Source: an uncultured Lachnospiraceae bacterium
GTDB taxonomy: Bacteria > Bacillota > Clostridia > Lachnospirales > Lachnospiraceae
DNA: 37,293 bases
Reading direction: 5' to 3'
Assembly (NCBI GenBank): GCA_947165275.1
Contig: CAMUZQ010000019.1
Span: 1-37,293, forward strand
Below, piece by piece: positions 1 through 8,209 of the stretch. Below the pieces are notes generated by a model. The model was not told where the DNA came from. It made no database searches and saw only the letters and a list, made by a program, of their open reading frames with translations. The first letter of the stretch is position 1. Every line of letters starts with the position of its first letter. A program made the position numbers and the translations under genes.

Positions 1-20
1 TAAGATCGGAGTGATGTGAC

Positions 21-539
21 GTGGCGAGCCTTGTGGAAGTGCTTATCGACACACTTACAAAAGAAGAAAGTGAATACGTCACATTACTTGATCTTTCAAG
101 GAAGAAGACGCCCGTGATCATTGCGGGTGAGATAGAAAAACTTCAAATCATCACGGATGAGGAGCAATCGGTGGTGGACAGGCTCATAGCTCTGGATGCA
201 AAGAGGGCTGATGCAATGAGCGATATCGCCGATGTCATGAACAAGGACGTTAAGACTTTGAAGCTTTCGCATCTTATAGAAATGCTGGCAAAGAGGCCGG
301 CGGAGAGAGACGCACTGACATCTCTCCGCGACCAGCTCAAAGCCACTGTAGGCGAGCTCAGGATGGTCAACGACCAGAATCGCGAGCTCATCAAACAGTC
401 CTTGGATATAGTCGATTTCAATCTGAATCTGATCAAATCTCAAAGATCCGCTCCGGAGACGGGAAATTACAACCGTTCCGCAGATATAGCAGGATCAGCT
501 CTGGGAGGACCGAGAGGCGGCTTTGACGCAAAACAGTAA
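21..539 (+). CDS. flgN: Flagellar hook-associated protein chaperone FlgN
   Basis: FlgN-family export chaperone of 172 residues, expected to bind FlgK and FlgL in the cytoplasm and hand them to the flagellar type III export gate. The protein is almost entirely helical and charged, starting MASLVEVLIDTLTKEE, with a long amphipathic coiled-coil middle and a disordered Gly/Arg/Pro-rich tail after about residue 140. These features and the length fit FlgN. The GTG start at 21 has a GGAG about nine bases upstream. It lies 37 bases before the first flgK, which is the classic FlgN position. The 20 bases upstream hold only the tail of whatever precedes it (flgM is common there, but cannot be seen). Confidence 0.87.
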   Translation: MASLVEVLIDTLTKEESEYVTLLDLSRKKTPVIIAGEIEKLQIITDEEQSVVDRLIALDAKRADAMSDIADVMNKDVKTLKLSHLIEMLAKRPAERDALTSLRDQLKATVGELRMVNDQNRELIKQSLDIVDFNLNLIKSQRSAPETGNYNRSADIAGSALGGPRGGFDAKQ

Positions 540-576
540 CCCGAATCAGTATTGAAGGTTTTGCGAGGAGAAGAAT

Positions 577-2235
577 ATGTCGCTTTTTTCAGGTCTATAT
601 GTAGGTTCGTCAGGACTTGTCACAAATCAGAACGCATTAAATACCACAGCACATAATTTATCCAATATAGGGACGACAGGATATACCCGTCAGCAGATCG
701 TACAGGCCGAGAGGCATTATGATACGATCGGCGAAGCGGCTGTAGCGCCGCAGCAGGTAGGTCTCGGAGTATCCTATGCGGATGTCCGTTCGGTACGGGA
801 TTATTTCCTGGACAAGGCATATCGTCAGGAATTCGGAAGATCAGAATATTATTCCACCAATTACAATGCAATAACGGAAATGGAGACGCTTTTCGGAGAG
901 CTTCAGGGAGTGGCCTTTCAGGATTCCATGGCTGAGCTGGACAGGGCGGTCCAGGAGCTTGCCAAGGTTCCGGAGGATGCGACGAACCAGGGTCTTCTGA
1001 TGAGCAAGTCCCAGACCTTCCTTGAGAGAGCGCAGGCTTTATATAACGGACTGGCAGACTATCAGGACAATATAAATGAGCAGATCAAGTCAAATATAGA
1101 CAAGATCAACGATTACGGCAAGAAGATCCGCGAGATCAACCTGAAGGTAGCAGGTATAGAAGCAGGAGGCATCGAGAGAGCGAACGATCTGAGGGACGCA
1201 AGGGATCAGATGCTCGATGAGCTCAGCGGTCTGGCAAAGATCTCCTATGATGAGGATATCCACGGAGTGGTATCTGTTCAGATAGAAGGAGTCGATTTTG
1301 TCACACCGGACTATGTGAATGAGATGGGCTACCTGACAGGCGAGGAATATAACGAGTTCTTTTCGGAAGATATAGATGATGGAAATAAGCTTCCGGTGGA
1401 TGATCACTTCTATGTGCCTGTATGGCCCAGATATAGAAACCAGGAGGTCCTCTCAACTTCGGAGACCATCTCCTCGGACAAAAATACAGACATAGGCGCT
1501 CTCAAGGCATTATATAACGCCAGGGGGAATAAAAGAGCCACATACAGGGATATGTATCCGAAGGGAGAAACCTATGAATTCGGAAACAGGACAGTGACCA
1601 TAAATACAGAAGCGGAAAGCGCACAATGGTACAATGCCACCACGGGCAGATCATCCATCATGTCCGTCATGGCGGAGTTTGACAATCTGATACATGGGAT
1701 AGTCACGGGCATGAACAAGGTGCTTTCGTCAAACGGCACGCCTGAGGGCGGGAATGAAGATCATCTTCTTTTTGCGCAGATCTCCACAGACAAGATAGAT
1801 GACGGCACTGACGGATGGAGCACAGCCAATCTGATGATCAACCCGGACGTACAGAAGACTCCTACCCTCCTGAATAACGGATTCGTACTTGACGACGGTT
1901 CAAGAGACCAGCAGAAGGCGGATGCTCTTATAAAACTGTTTACGGACAGCTTCTCCACCCTGAATCCGAACATGGGCACACCCCTTAACTTTGCATCATA
2001 TTATTCATCGATCGTCAGCGAGAATGCTACAAACGGCAAGGTATACAACTCCATCTCCTTCAATCAGCAGGCCATGGTGCAGTCCCTTGACAGCCAGAGA
2101 CAGGAGGTTGTCGGAGTATCCGACAGTGACGAGCTGACACAGATGATCAGATATCAGAATGCATACAACGCATCATCCAGATATATAAATACGATCAACG
2201 CAATGATCGATACACTGTTCAACAGTATGACATAA
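577..2235 (+). CDS. flgK: Flagellar hook-associated protein 1 (FlgK), copy 1
   Basis: Hook-filament junction protein of 552 residues. The N-terminal D0 helix has the FlgK/rod-hook signature (NTTAHNLSNIGTTGYTRQQ, around residues 23-41). The C-terminus has the matching helix LTQMIRYQNAYNASSRYINT and ends MIDTLFNSMT. The middle (about 270-480) is the variable surface part. FlgK is exported by the flagellar type III system and forms the first junction zone between hook and filament. A GAGGAG ribosome site precedes the ATG. It follows flgN and is only 13 bases from a second, non-identical flgK. Within this pair it is the shorter member and close to the usual FlgK length, so it may be the canonical one, though the sequence alone cannot prove this. 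Confidence 0.93.
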   Translation: MSLFSGLYVGSSGLVTNQNALNTTAHNLSNIGTTGYTRQQIVQAERHYDTIGEAAVAPQQVGLGVSYADVRSVRDYFLDKAYRQEFGRSEYYSTNYNAITEMETLFGELQGVAFQDSMAELDRAVQELAKVPEDATNQGLLMSKSQTFLERAQALYNGLADYQDNINEQIKSNIDKINDYGKKIREINLKVAGIEAGGIERANDLRDARDQMLDELSGLAKISYDEDIHGVVSVQIEGVDFVTPDYVNEMGYLTGEEYNEFFSEDIDDGNKLPVDDHFYVPVWPRYRNQEVLSTSETISSDKNTDIGALKALYNARGNKRATYRDMYPKGETYEFGNRTVTINTEAESAQWYNATTGRSSIMSVMAEFDNLIHGIVTGMNKVLSSNGTPEGGNEDHLLFAQISTDKIDDGTDGWSTANLMINPDVQKTPTLLNNGFVLDDGSRDQQKADALIKLFTDSFSTLNPNMGTPLNFASYYSSIVSENATNGKVYNSISFNQQAMVQSLDSQRQEVVGVSDSDELTQMIRYQNAYNASSRYINTINAMIDTLFNSMT

Positions 2236-2248
2236 GGGGGGGAAAGAT

Positions 2249-4162
2249 ATGCCTTCACAGTTTTTCGGATTAATGATCGGATATTCGGGACTTACAGCAG
2301 CTCAGGCTTCCCAGAATACCACGGCAAACAATATAGCTAATATAAATACTGAAGGATATACCAGACAGCAGTTAAAGCAGGAGGCGGCAGATGCCTTAAG
2401 GACATATTCCCATTACGGGATGGCCGGAGCCGGAGTGGATGCGAAGAGCATCGATCAGATAAGAGACGAGTATATCGACCTCAAGTACAGAGCCAATTCA
2501 TCGAAGCTTGGTGAATATACCAGCAAAAACACATATATGGGAGAGATCGAGAATTTCTTTGTCGACACTGATTTGGTGCCGGGCTTTAATACAGTATATG
2601 TACAGAATTTTTATAATTCTCTCCTCAAGCTTGAGGATGATCCCGGAAGCACGACCACAAGACAGTCCTTCATAGGACAGGCAAACAGTGTCGCGGAATA
2701 CTTCAATCATATGGCGATCGATCTGGAGCAGACTCAGGATAATATAAATCAGGAAATAAGGGATGTAGTGTCAAGGATCAATTCCATAGCCTCACAGATC
2801 GCATCTCTCAATAAGCAGATCAATGTGATAGAAATGCGCGGCGTCACTGCAAATGAGCTCAGGGATCAGAGAGCAGTGATACTTGATGAGCTCTCTACTC
2901 TTGTGGATGTGGAGACAAGGGAGGTTGAGGTATATAATTACGCGGATCCTGATAATCCGACCGGGGCCAAGAACTTTCAGGTGATGATAGGCGGGGCCTG
3001 CTCTCTCGTGGACGGATATGAGTACGATACATTGGAGTGCCGTGCCCGTGATGAGAAGAAGAACCAGTCTGATATAGACGGTCTTTATGATATCTACTGG
3101 AAACAGAACGGCGGCAGATTCTACCCGATGGCACCGGTCCTCAGCGGCTCGCTCAAAGGCCTGCTGGCCTTAAGAGACGGGAATAATAAAGAGTATTTCA
3201 ATGGAGATCTTGCCGCTGCGGCAGCCAGGGGCGCTGACAAGATCACCGTGACTGTCACGGATCCCGATCTCCTGGATGTGAATAAAAGCACCCTTCCGGA
3301 CAGAGGAACCATAACCGTCAGCGGATTTGATTACATATACAGCGGATGGTCTTTTGTGGATAACGGGGACGGGACAGGCAGTTACACCTTTTCCGATATT
3401 TCCTACAGGGATTCAAATAATGAAATACAGCCTGGTGTCATGGATGATGTGGAGGCAGGTCTCTCTGTCCGTGTAAGCCAGCCCATTGATTACATGGGCA
3501 TCCCGTATTATCAGTCTCAGCTTAATGAATTCGTAAGAGCTCTTTGCGGAGCCTTCAATTCGATAGAGGGACAGGGCTATGATCTGAATGGCGAGCTGAT
3601 GGGTGACAGATGCTTCTTCCGCATGCTGGATCCCCAGGGTCAGGAGTTTGACCTCATGCGGGCTGAGGACTCGAGGATAAAAGAGGCAGGATCCCCCGGT
3701 ATCGGGACAGGCCTTCAGATGAATAATACCTATACATATAATACCCTCACAGCAAAGAATCTGAGGGTGAGCGCTGACATACTCGGAGACCCGGCCATGA
3801 TGGCCACGACCTATAATAAGATGTCGGATAATTCCGTGGACAGCGCTGATCTTTTGAAGGATCTCGTATCACTTAAGACGGATAAGAGCAAGGTATCCTT
3901 CAGAAGCTGCTCCAGCGCAGAATTCCTCCAGTGCATCCTTTCCGATGTGGCATTGAACAAGCAGAGCGCAAATACCTTTGAGACAAATTTCACCATAATA
4001 GGACAGGCCATAACCAATCAGCGTCTGTCGGTATCCGGTGTCGACACGGACGAGGAAGCCCTGAACCTGGTGAAGTTCCAGCATGCATATGAGCTTTCGG
4101 CAAAGGTGATACAGACAATGACGGAGATGTATGACAGACTGATACTTAACACAGGGGTATAG
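2249..4162 (+). CDS. flgK: Flagellar hook-associated protein 1 (FlgK), copy 2
   Basis: Second FlgK-type protein, 637 residues. Its N-terminal helix carries NTTANNIANINTEGYTRQQ (about 23-41), aligning with copy 1. The C-terminus has EALNLVKFQHAYELSAKVIQ and ends YDRLILNTGV. Both D0/D1 ends are therefore intact and it looks functional. The region from roughly 225 to 440 is unrelated to copy 1 and has beta-rich, Gly/Asp-rich stretches, as expected for a solvent-exposed domain. The start follows an AAGGGGGGGAAAG ribosome site. It is 13 bases after copy 1 and 55 bases before flgL, so all share a transcript. The two copies have diverged strongly between their ends, which points to an old duplication and distinct roles or a mixed junction. 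Confidence 0.9.
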   Translation: MPSQFFGLMIGYSGLTAAQASQNTTANNIANINTEGYTRQQLKQEAADALRTYSHYGMAGAGVDAKSIDQIRDEYIDLKYRANSSKLGEYTSKNTYMGEIENFFVDTDLVPGFNTVYVQNFYNSLLKLEDDPGSTTTRQSFIGQANSVAEYFNHMAIDLEQTQDNINQEIRDVVSRINSIASQIASLNKQINVIEMRGVTANELRDQRAVILDELSTLVDVETREVEVYNYADPDNPTGAKNFQVMIGGACSLVDGYEYDTLECRARDEKKNQSDIDGLYDIYWKQNGGRFYPMAPVLSGSLKGLLALRDGNNKEYFNGDLAAAAARGADKITVTVTDPDLLDVNKSTLPDRGTITVSGFDYIYSGWSFVDNGDGTGSYTFSDISYRDSNNEIQPGVMDDVEAGLSVRVSQPIDYMGIPYYQSQLNEFVRALCGAFNSIEGQGYDLNGELMGDRCFFRMLDPQGQEFDLMRAEDSRIKEAGSPGIGTGLQMNNTYTYNTLTAKNLRVSADILGDPAMMATTYNKMSDNSVDSADLLKDLVSLKTDKSKVSFRSCSSAEFLQCILSDVALNKQSANTFETNFTIIGQAITNQRLSVSGVDTDEEALNLVKFQHAYELSAKVIQTMTEMYDRLILNTGV

Positions 4163-4217
4163 GTTTTGAAATTGCATCGGCATAAATAGGCAGGCACAGA
4201 TTAAGGAGTAAGAGCAT

Positions 4218-6710
4218 ATGAGAATCACAAACAAAATGATGTCAGGAAATTCACTTGCAAATATCAATACCAACAAGGAATACCTGGACAAGCTCAACAA
4301 TCAGATGGCTACGGAAAAGAAGATCACAAGACCCTCCGATGATCCCATAGTAGCTATCAGAGCCTTAAGGCTTCGGAGCAATCTGTCAGAGATCACACAG
4401 TATTACGGGGCAAATGTTCCCGATGCCCAGGCCTGGGTGAATGTCACTCAGAGTGCCATCATGTCCACAAAGGAAATGCTCTCTTCTCTGAAATCCTACG
4501 CGAATCAGGGAGCCAACGGCACAAATACGGCTTCGGACAGGAAGCAGATCTATGAGAATATGCAGGCCATGCAGAAGCAGATCTATTCAAACGGCAATGC
4601 CACCAATGCAGGCAGGAGTGTCTTTACCGGCTACCGTACAAGCGAGGCTCTGACCTTTGCCGAGGATACCACAGCAGACTACCGCGGCATCTGGGACAGC
4701 TTCAATGCTTCCGATATCACAAGGAATACTTATGTCGAGGGAGCGCCATCACTGGATGAGATAAATAAAGTCAGCCCGACCGGAGATGAGACCACTGTAA
4801 AGGAGGATAAGGTCAATCGTATCCGTCTTTCATATGAGAATATCAACGGAACGATACATTACGGGCCGACTGCAGGATGGTCCGGAGAGATGGGCACGAT
4901 TTCAGGGTGGGATGGGTCGACTCAATTATCAGATTATTACAACGAAGATGGGACCTTGAATAATCTTGGACTTTCAAAAGCGTTTAATATTACCAAGGGC
5001 GGATCGGATGTTGGTGATGATGACGGACCGGCGTCATTTATACTGCATGATCCCTATGACCAGAGCCTTTCTGTCACTAAAGAGTACTTCAGTTATAGTA
5101 ACTTGGCTACAGCCACAATTGAAAGCCAGACTGCTGATGAGATAAAGATCAAGTACACCACCAATGGTGACAATACTCTTAACCTGACTCTTACAGTCAA
5201 AAAGGATTCTTCAGGCAATTATTCTGCGGATAAGGGTGCAACTGTAGAAAAAAGCAGTGACGGCAGCAAGCTGACGATCACCATCCCGGGAGCTAACGGA
5301 TCTATGGATTGTCATACAGAGATAACCGCAGATGTTGACAGCGGGGGATCACTGAGCAATCCTGAGGCTGTTTATAAAGAAAAGGCCGGGGAGACTATTT
5401 TCTGGCCGGAGAAGTCTACTTACGGAGGAGACAGTATCGCCGGGAAAGTATACTATTCCGGCGTATCCGACAGTACTACTCTGGTATACCGCACTGAGCT
5501 TACCGGGACAGCAGCTATTGACCTCAAAAGCGTGACCTCGGATCCGGTGGATGGGCTTCAGTCTTTTGACCTTGAATGCGGGAGCAGAAAACTTACCATT
5601 AAAAAATATCCTGATGAAGGAAGGTGGTTTGCGGGCACTGTTGATGCCTCAGGGAATTTCACCCCGGATAAGACCGTAGGTGTTACCCGGAATGCCGATA
5701 ATTCCTTTACGATCATGGCTTCAACCACACCTCAGGTGGAGTATAATTATGAACGCAGCAATTGTGATGTTTTCAATGTAAGTGCGAACGGACGCTCTGT
5801 TACTTCATACTACCATCAACATGCTCTCGGTGTTAAGATCACGGATTCTTCTTCTACTGTTGCCGTAGACAGTACGGGTAAAGAGCTTACAGCCTATCAG
5901 TATCTGGCATTGAATCCGAATAATGAGAATACGGACGATGATGCAGCCAACAGCATATATCTTCTTGCGGATACAGGAGAACTTGTCTTTGGCAGTAACA
6001 TTGAGAAGACACTCAGCGGCCTGAAGGATATCCCCGGCGTGGATACTATCTCCGTTATGTACGACAAGAGTAGCTATGAAGCAGGAGAGCTCAGACCGGA
6101 GCATTATTTTGATGTAAAACAGTATGATGAAAAGCATAATATGGCTAAACCCATAGTTTATGACAATCATAATCAGGACATAAACTATACCGTAGGCACA
6201 AATCAGAGCATAAAGATAAATACGAACGCGGAGGATGTCTTCGATACACAGATAATAAGGGAGATAGATGATGTACTTGCTGCCATAGACGAGTATAATC
6301 TGGAAGAAGAAAAGGTGAATAAGCTGAAGGCAATGCAGGAGGACACCGGAAGCTACGATGAAACACAGCGTCAGCAGATACAGAAGATGCTGGATGCGGC
6401 GAATAAAGGACTAGATATCGCAAAAAACAAGCTTCAGCGGACCTATGAGGAGGCTATCACCCAGTTCGGGAAATTCTTCGATCAGGCAAACCTTGCTGAT
6501 ACGGCCTGCGGTACAGTGGACAACAGACTGACCCTGGTGTCCAACAGGCTGTCCGAAGAGAAGACCACGGTGACGACACTGGCATCCGAAAATGAGAATG
6601 TGGATATTACAAATATAGCAGTCGAGGTAAGCGAAGCAAATCTTGTTTACAACGCCGCATTGATGGCAACCGGGCGCATCAGCCAGCAGACATTGGTAGA
6701 TTATATTTGA
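4218..6710 (+). CDS. flgL: Flagellar hook-associated protein 3 (FlgL) with very large central insert
   Basis: FlgL forms the second junction layer between FlgK and the filament. The N-terminus (MRITNKMMSGNSLANINTNK, then RPSDDPIVAIRALRLRSNLS) and C-terminus (VEVSEANLVYNAALMATGRI) are typical FlgL/flagellin D0-D1 helices. FlgL is usually about 300-500 residues and this one is 830. The extra length lies roughly between residues 185 and 640. It is Ser/Thr/Asp/Gly-rich and beta-strand-like, with two segments that look weakly alike (about 306-355 and 447-500), suggesting tandem beta-sandwich modules exposed on the surface. AAGGAG precedes the ATG. The gene lies 55 bases after flgK copy 2. Function as FlgL is secure; the role of the insert is unknown. 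Confidence 0.9.
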   Translation: MRITNKMMSGNSLANINTNKEYLDKLNNQMATEKKITRPSDDPIVAIRALRLRSNLSEITQYYGANVPDAQAWVNVTQSAIMSTKEMLSSLKSYANQGANGTNTASDRKQIYENMQAMQKQIYSNGNATNAGRSVFTGYRTSEALTFAEDTTADYRGIWDSFNASDITRNTYVEGAPSLDEINKVSPTGDETTVKEDKVNRIRLSYENINGTIHYGPTAGWSGEMGTISGWDGSTQLSDYYNEDGTLNNLGLSKAFNITKGGSDVGDDDGPASFILHDPYDQSLSVTKEYFSYSNLATATIESQTADEIKIKYTTNGDNTLNLTLTVKKDSSGNYSADKGATVEKSSDGSKLTITIPGANGSMDCHTEITADVDSGGSLSNPEAVYKEKAGETIFWPEKSTYGGDSIAGKVYYSGVSDSTTLVYRTELTGTAAIDLKSVTSDPVDGLQSFDLECGSRKLTIKKYPDEGRWFAGTVDASGNFTPDKTVGVTRNADNSFTIMASTTPQVEYNYERSNCDVFNVSANGRSVTSYYHQHALGVKITDSSSTVAVDSTGKELTAYQYLALNPNNENTDDDAANSIYLLADTGELVFGSNIEKTLSGLKDIPGVDTISVMYDKSSYEAGELRPEHYFDVKQYDEKHNMAKPIVYDNHNQDINYTVGTNQSIKINTNAEDVFDTQIIREIDDVLAAIDEYNLEEEKVNKLKAMQEDTGSYDETQRQQIQKMLDAANKGLDIAKNKLQRTYEEAITQFGKFFDQANLADTACGTVDNRLTLVSNRLSEEKTTVTTLASENENVDITNIAVEVSEANLVYNAALMATGRISQQTLVDYI

Positions 6711-6724
6711 TAAAAATGATATAC

Positions 6725-6742
6725 TGATAAAAGTTGTTATCA
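6725..6742 (+). other. Small hairpin between flgL and fliW
   Basis: TGATAA (6725-6730) and TTATCA (6737-6742) form a six-base stem with an AAGTTG loop, followed by a U-rich but interrupted run (TATTTCTTTT). It could be a leaky terminator or a leader structure just before the fliW ribosome site. It is too weak to call a terminator, and the close spacing suggests fliW is still transcribed from upstream. Confidence 0.4.
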
Positions 6743-6764
6743 TATTTCTTTTATGGAGGTACAC

Positions 6765-7253
6765 ATGAAGGTAGATACAAAGCTTTTCGGCGAGATCGAA
6801 ATCGATGAGGAAAAGGTGATCACGTTTGAGGGAGGCATAGTAGGCTTTCCTGATCTGAAGAGGTTTGCCCTGATGCATGATGAGGATAATGAAGAAGAAG
6901 GCAGACAGGGGCTGTCCTTTATGGTTTCGCTTGATGAGCCCGCTTTTGCTATGCCGGTGGTGAATCCCCTTGTCGTTAAGGACAGCTATAATCCTGTAGT
7001 TGAGGACGATTATCTCATACCTTTGGGAGAGCTGAAGGAGGAGGATATGCTCGTGCTCGTTACCGTTACCGTACCCCATGATATAACAAAGATGACAGTG
7101 AATCTCATGGCTCCCTTCATAGTAAATGCATCAACAAAAAAGGCTGTACAGGTGATATTGGACGAGGATGATAAATATCCTGTGAAGTATCCCATATATG
7201 AGATACTTGCACATGCCAAGGATGAGGCAATAGCTAAGGCAAAGGGGGAATGA
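6765..7253 (+). CDS. fliW: Flagellar assembly factor FliW
   Basis: FliW (162 residues) binds flagellin and, when free, binds CsrA and antagonises its repression of flagellin translation. This partner switch is established in Bacillus subtilis. The N-terminus MKVDTKLFGEIEIDEEKVIT followed by FEGGIVGFPDLKRFAL is the classic FliW opening. The start is placed at ATG 6765 rather than an in-frame ATG at 6753, because GGAGG at 6755-6759 is the ribosome site for 6765 and the protein then begins exactly like FliW. The stop is three bases before csrA, so the two are translationally linked, as in most Firmicutes. Confidence 0.94.
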   Translation: MKVDTKLFGEIEIDEEKVITFEGGIVGFPDLKRFALMHDEDNEEEGRQGLSFMVSLDEPAFAMPVVNPLVVKDSYNPVVEDDYLIPLGELKEEDMLVLVTVTVPHDITKMTVNLMAPFIVNASTKKAVQVILDEDDKYPVKYPIYEILAHAKDEAIAKAKGE

Positions 7254-7256
7254 CTT

Positions 7257-7478
7257 ATGCTTACTCTCTCAAGAAAAAAGAACGAGTCCCTGATCGTAAA
7301 CAATAATATCGAGGTGACAGTCCTTGACATAAAGGGCGATCAGGTAAAGATCGGGATCTCTGCACCGAAGGAGATACCCATATACAGAAAAGAGATCTAT
7401 ATGCAGATCCAGGATGCAAACCAGAATGCCACATCCCTGGAGGGATTGGAAGACCTGAAGGTTCTTTTCAAGAAATGA
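7257..7478 (+). CDS. csrA: Carbon storage regulator CsrA
   Basis: CsrA is a homodimeric RNA-binding translational repressor that recognises A(N)GGA sites, often over ribosome binding sites. In flagellated Firmicutes its main target is flagellin mRNA. The 73-residue product starts MLTLSRKKNESLIVNNNIEV and carries VKIGISAPKEIPIYRKEI, the conserved beta5/C-terminal RNA-binding part; the length matches Bacillus CsrA. A GGGGGA ribosome site lies inside the end of fliW, with only three bases between the genes. It is the last gene before a strong terminator. Confidence 0.96.
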   Translation: MLTLSRKKNESLIVNNNIEVTVLDIKGDQVKIGISAPKEIPIYRKEIYMQIQDANQNATSLEGLEDLKVLFKK

Positions 7479-7490
7479 TTACGATATATG

Positions 7491-7522
7491 ATTCCCGGGA
7501 AGATATTCCCGGGAATTTTTTT
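7491..7522 (+). terminator. Rho-independent terminator after csrA
   Basis: TTCCCGGGAA (7492-7501) and TTCCCGGGAA (7506-7515) form a perfect ten-base stem around a GATA loop, extended by one A-T pair, followed by seven T residues. It closes the flgN-csrA transcript 12 bases after the csrA stop. Confidence 0.93.
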
Positions 7523-7532
7523 CGAAAAAAGC

Positions 7533-7559
7533 TAAACTTTTTTTAAAATCATCCGATAT
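7533..7559 (+). promoter_or_regulatory. Sigma-28 (FliA/SigD) promoter for flaG-fliD
   Basis: TAAA (7533-7536), 15 bases, then TCCGATAT (7552-7559). In the longer form it reads TAAACTTT-N11-TCCGATAT. This matches the flagellar sigma factor consensus (TAAA-N15-GCCGATAT) at nearly every position. It sits 11 bases after the csrA terminator and about 140 bases before the flaG start, so flaG and fliD are expected to be late-class genes. Confidence 0.85.
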
Positions 7560-7700
7560 TACAGATAGACGAATCTGATTGTCTTGCTCCGGCAGCGTGA
7601 TTTTATTATATATCTGCAGATGAAACAGGGATCCTGCAGCCGGAGTGAAAACAGATCCGTATACGGCCGACATGAGTTTGGACAAGGAGGTAAAACTGTC

Positions 7701-8153
7701 ATGGCAATAGAACCTATCAGCACCGGTATGGCATATCAGGCGGTAAACACGCCGCAGGCGAGACCGGTAGAGCAGACAGCTGCTGATAACGCAGAAAAAA
7801 TGGTGATAAGCGAGCAGGCCGCTGCTGCCGAGCCTAAGATCAAGGAAACCCAGGGATCCGCAGAGGAAGGAGCCGGAAGCGGTCAGGGTGAGAATCCCCA
7901 GGGAGAGCAGACAAAGCAGAATATCGAAGCTCAGAATGAGCGTATTAAGAATGCAGTCGAAAAGCTCAATAAAAAAATGGAAAACCATTCTGAGGCAGTT
8001 TTCGGCATACATGAAAAGACAAACCGTGTGACCATCAAGATAGTTGACAGAGACTCCAAGAAGGTCATAAAGGAGCTGCCGCCGGAGAAGACTCTTGACA
8101 TGATCGCAAAGGTCTGGGAGATGGCAGGCATACTTGTAGACGAAAAGAAGTAG
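7701..8153 (+). CDS. flaG: Flagellar protein FlaG
   Basis: FlaG-family protein of 150 residues; family members affect filament length, and the gene is usually next to fliD. The N-terminal half is Gln/Glu/Ala-rich and likely disordered. The C-terminal half (about 75-150) is the conserved FlaG domain, with TNRVTIKIVDRDSKKVIKEL followed by PPEKTLDMIAKVWEMAGILV. The start is taken at ATG 7701, preceded by AAGGAGG at 7684-7690, not at an in-frame upstream codon at 7584. The roughly 135-base leader from the sigma-28 promoter contains a long-range inverted repeat, CTCCGG 7587-7592 with CCGGAG 7640-7645. Confidence 0.9.
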   Translation: MAIEPISTGMAYQAVNTPQARPVEQTAADNAEKMVISEQAAAAEPKIKETQGSAEEGAGSGQGENPQGEQTKQNIEAQNERIKNAVEKLNKKMENHSEAVFGIHEKTNRVTIKIVDRDSKKVIKELPPEKTLDMIAKVWEMAGILVDEKK

Positions 8154-8209
8154 TGAGCAGGATCAGGACAGGCGGATGATGATCGGTATTAAAGATAGGA
8201 GAGCGCATT

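Noticed and set aside
6707-6725. TTGATA and TGATATACT as a fliW promoter
   Set aside because: The boxes are only seven bases apart; no -35 at a usable distance from the extended -10, so only weak promoter potential.
6411-7079. 222-codon open frame on the minus strand across flgL-fliW
   Set aside because: Spans two well-supported plus-strand genes and has no ribosome site or recognisable domain.
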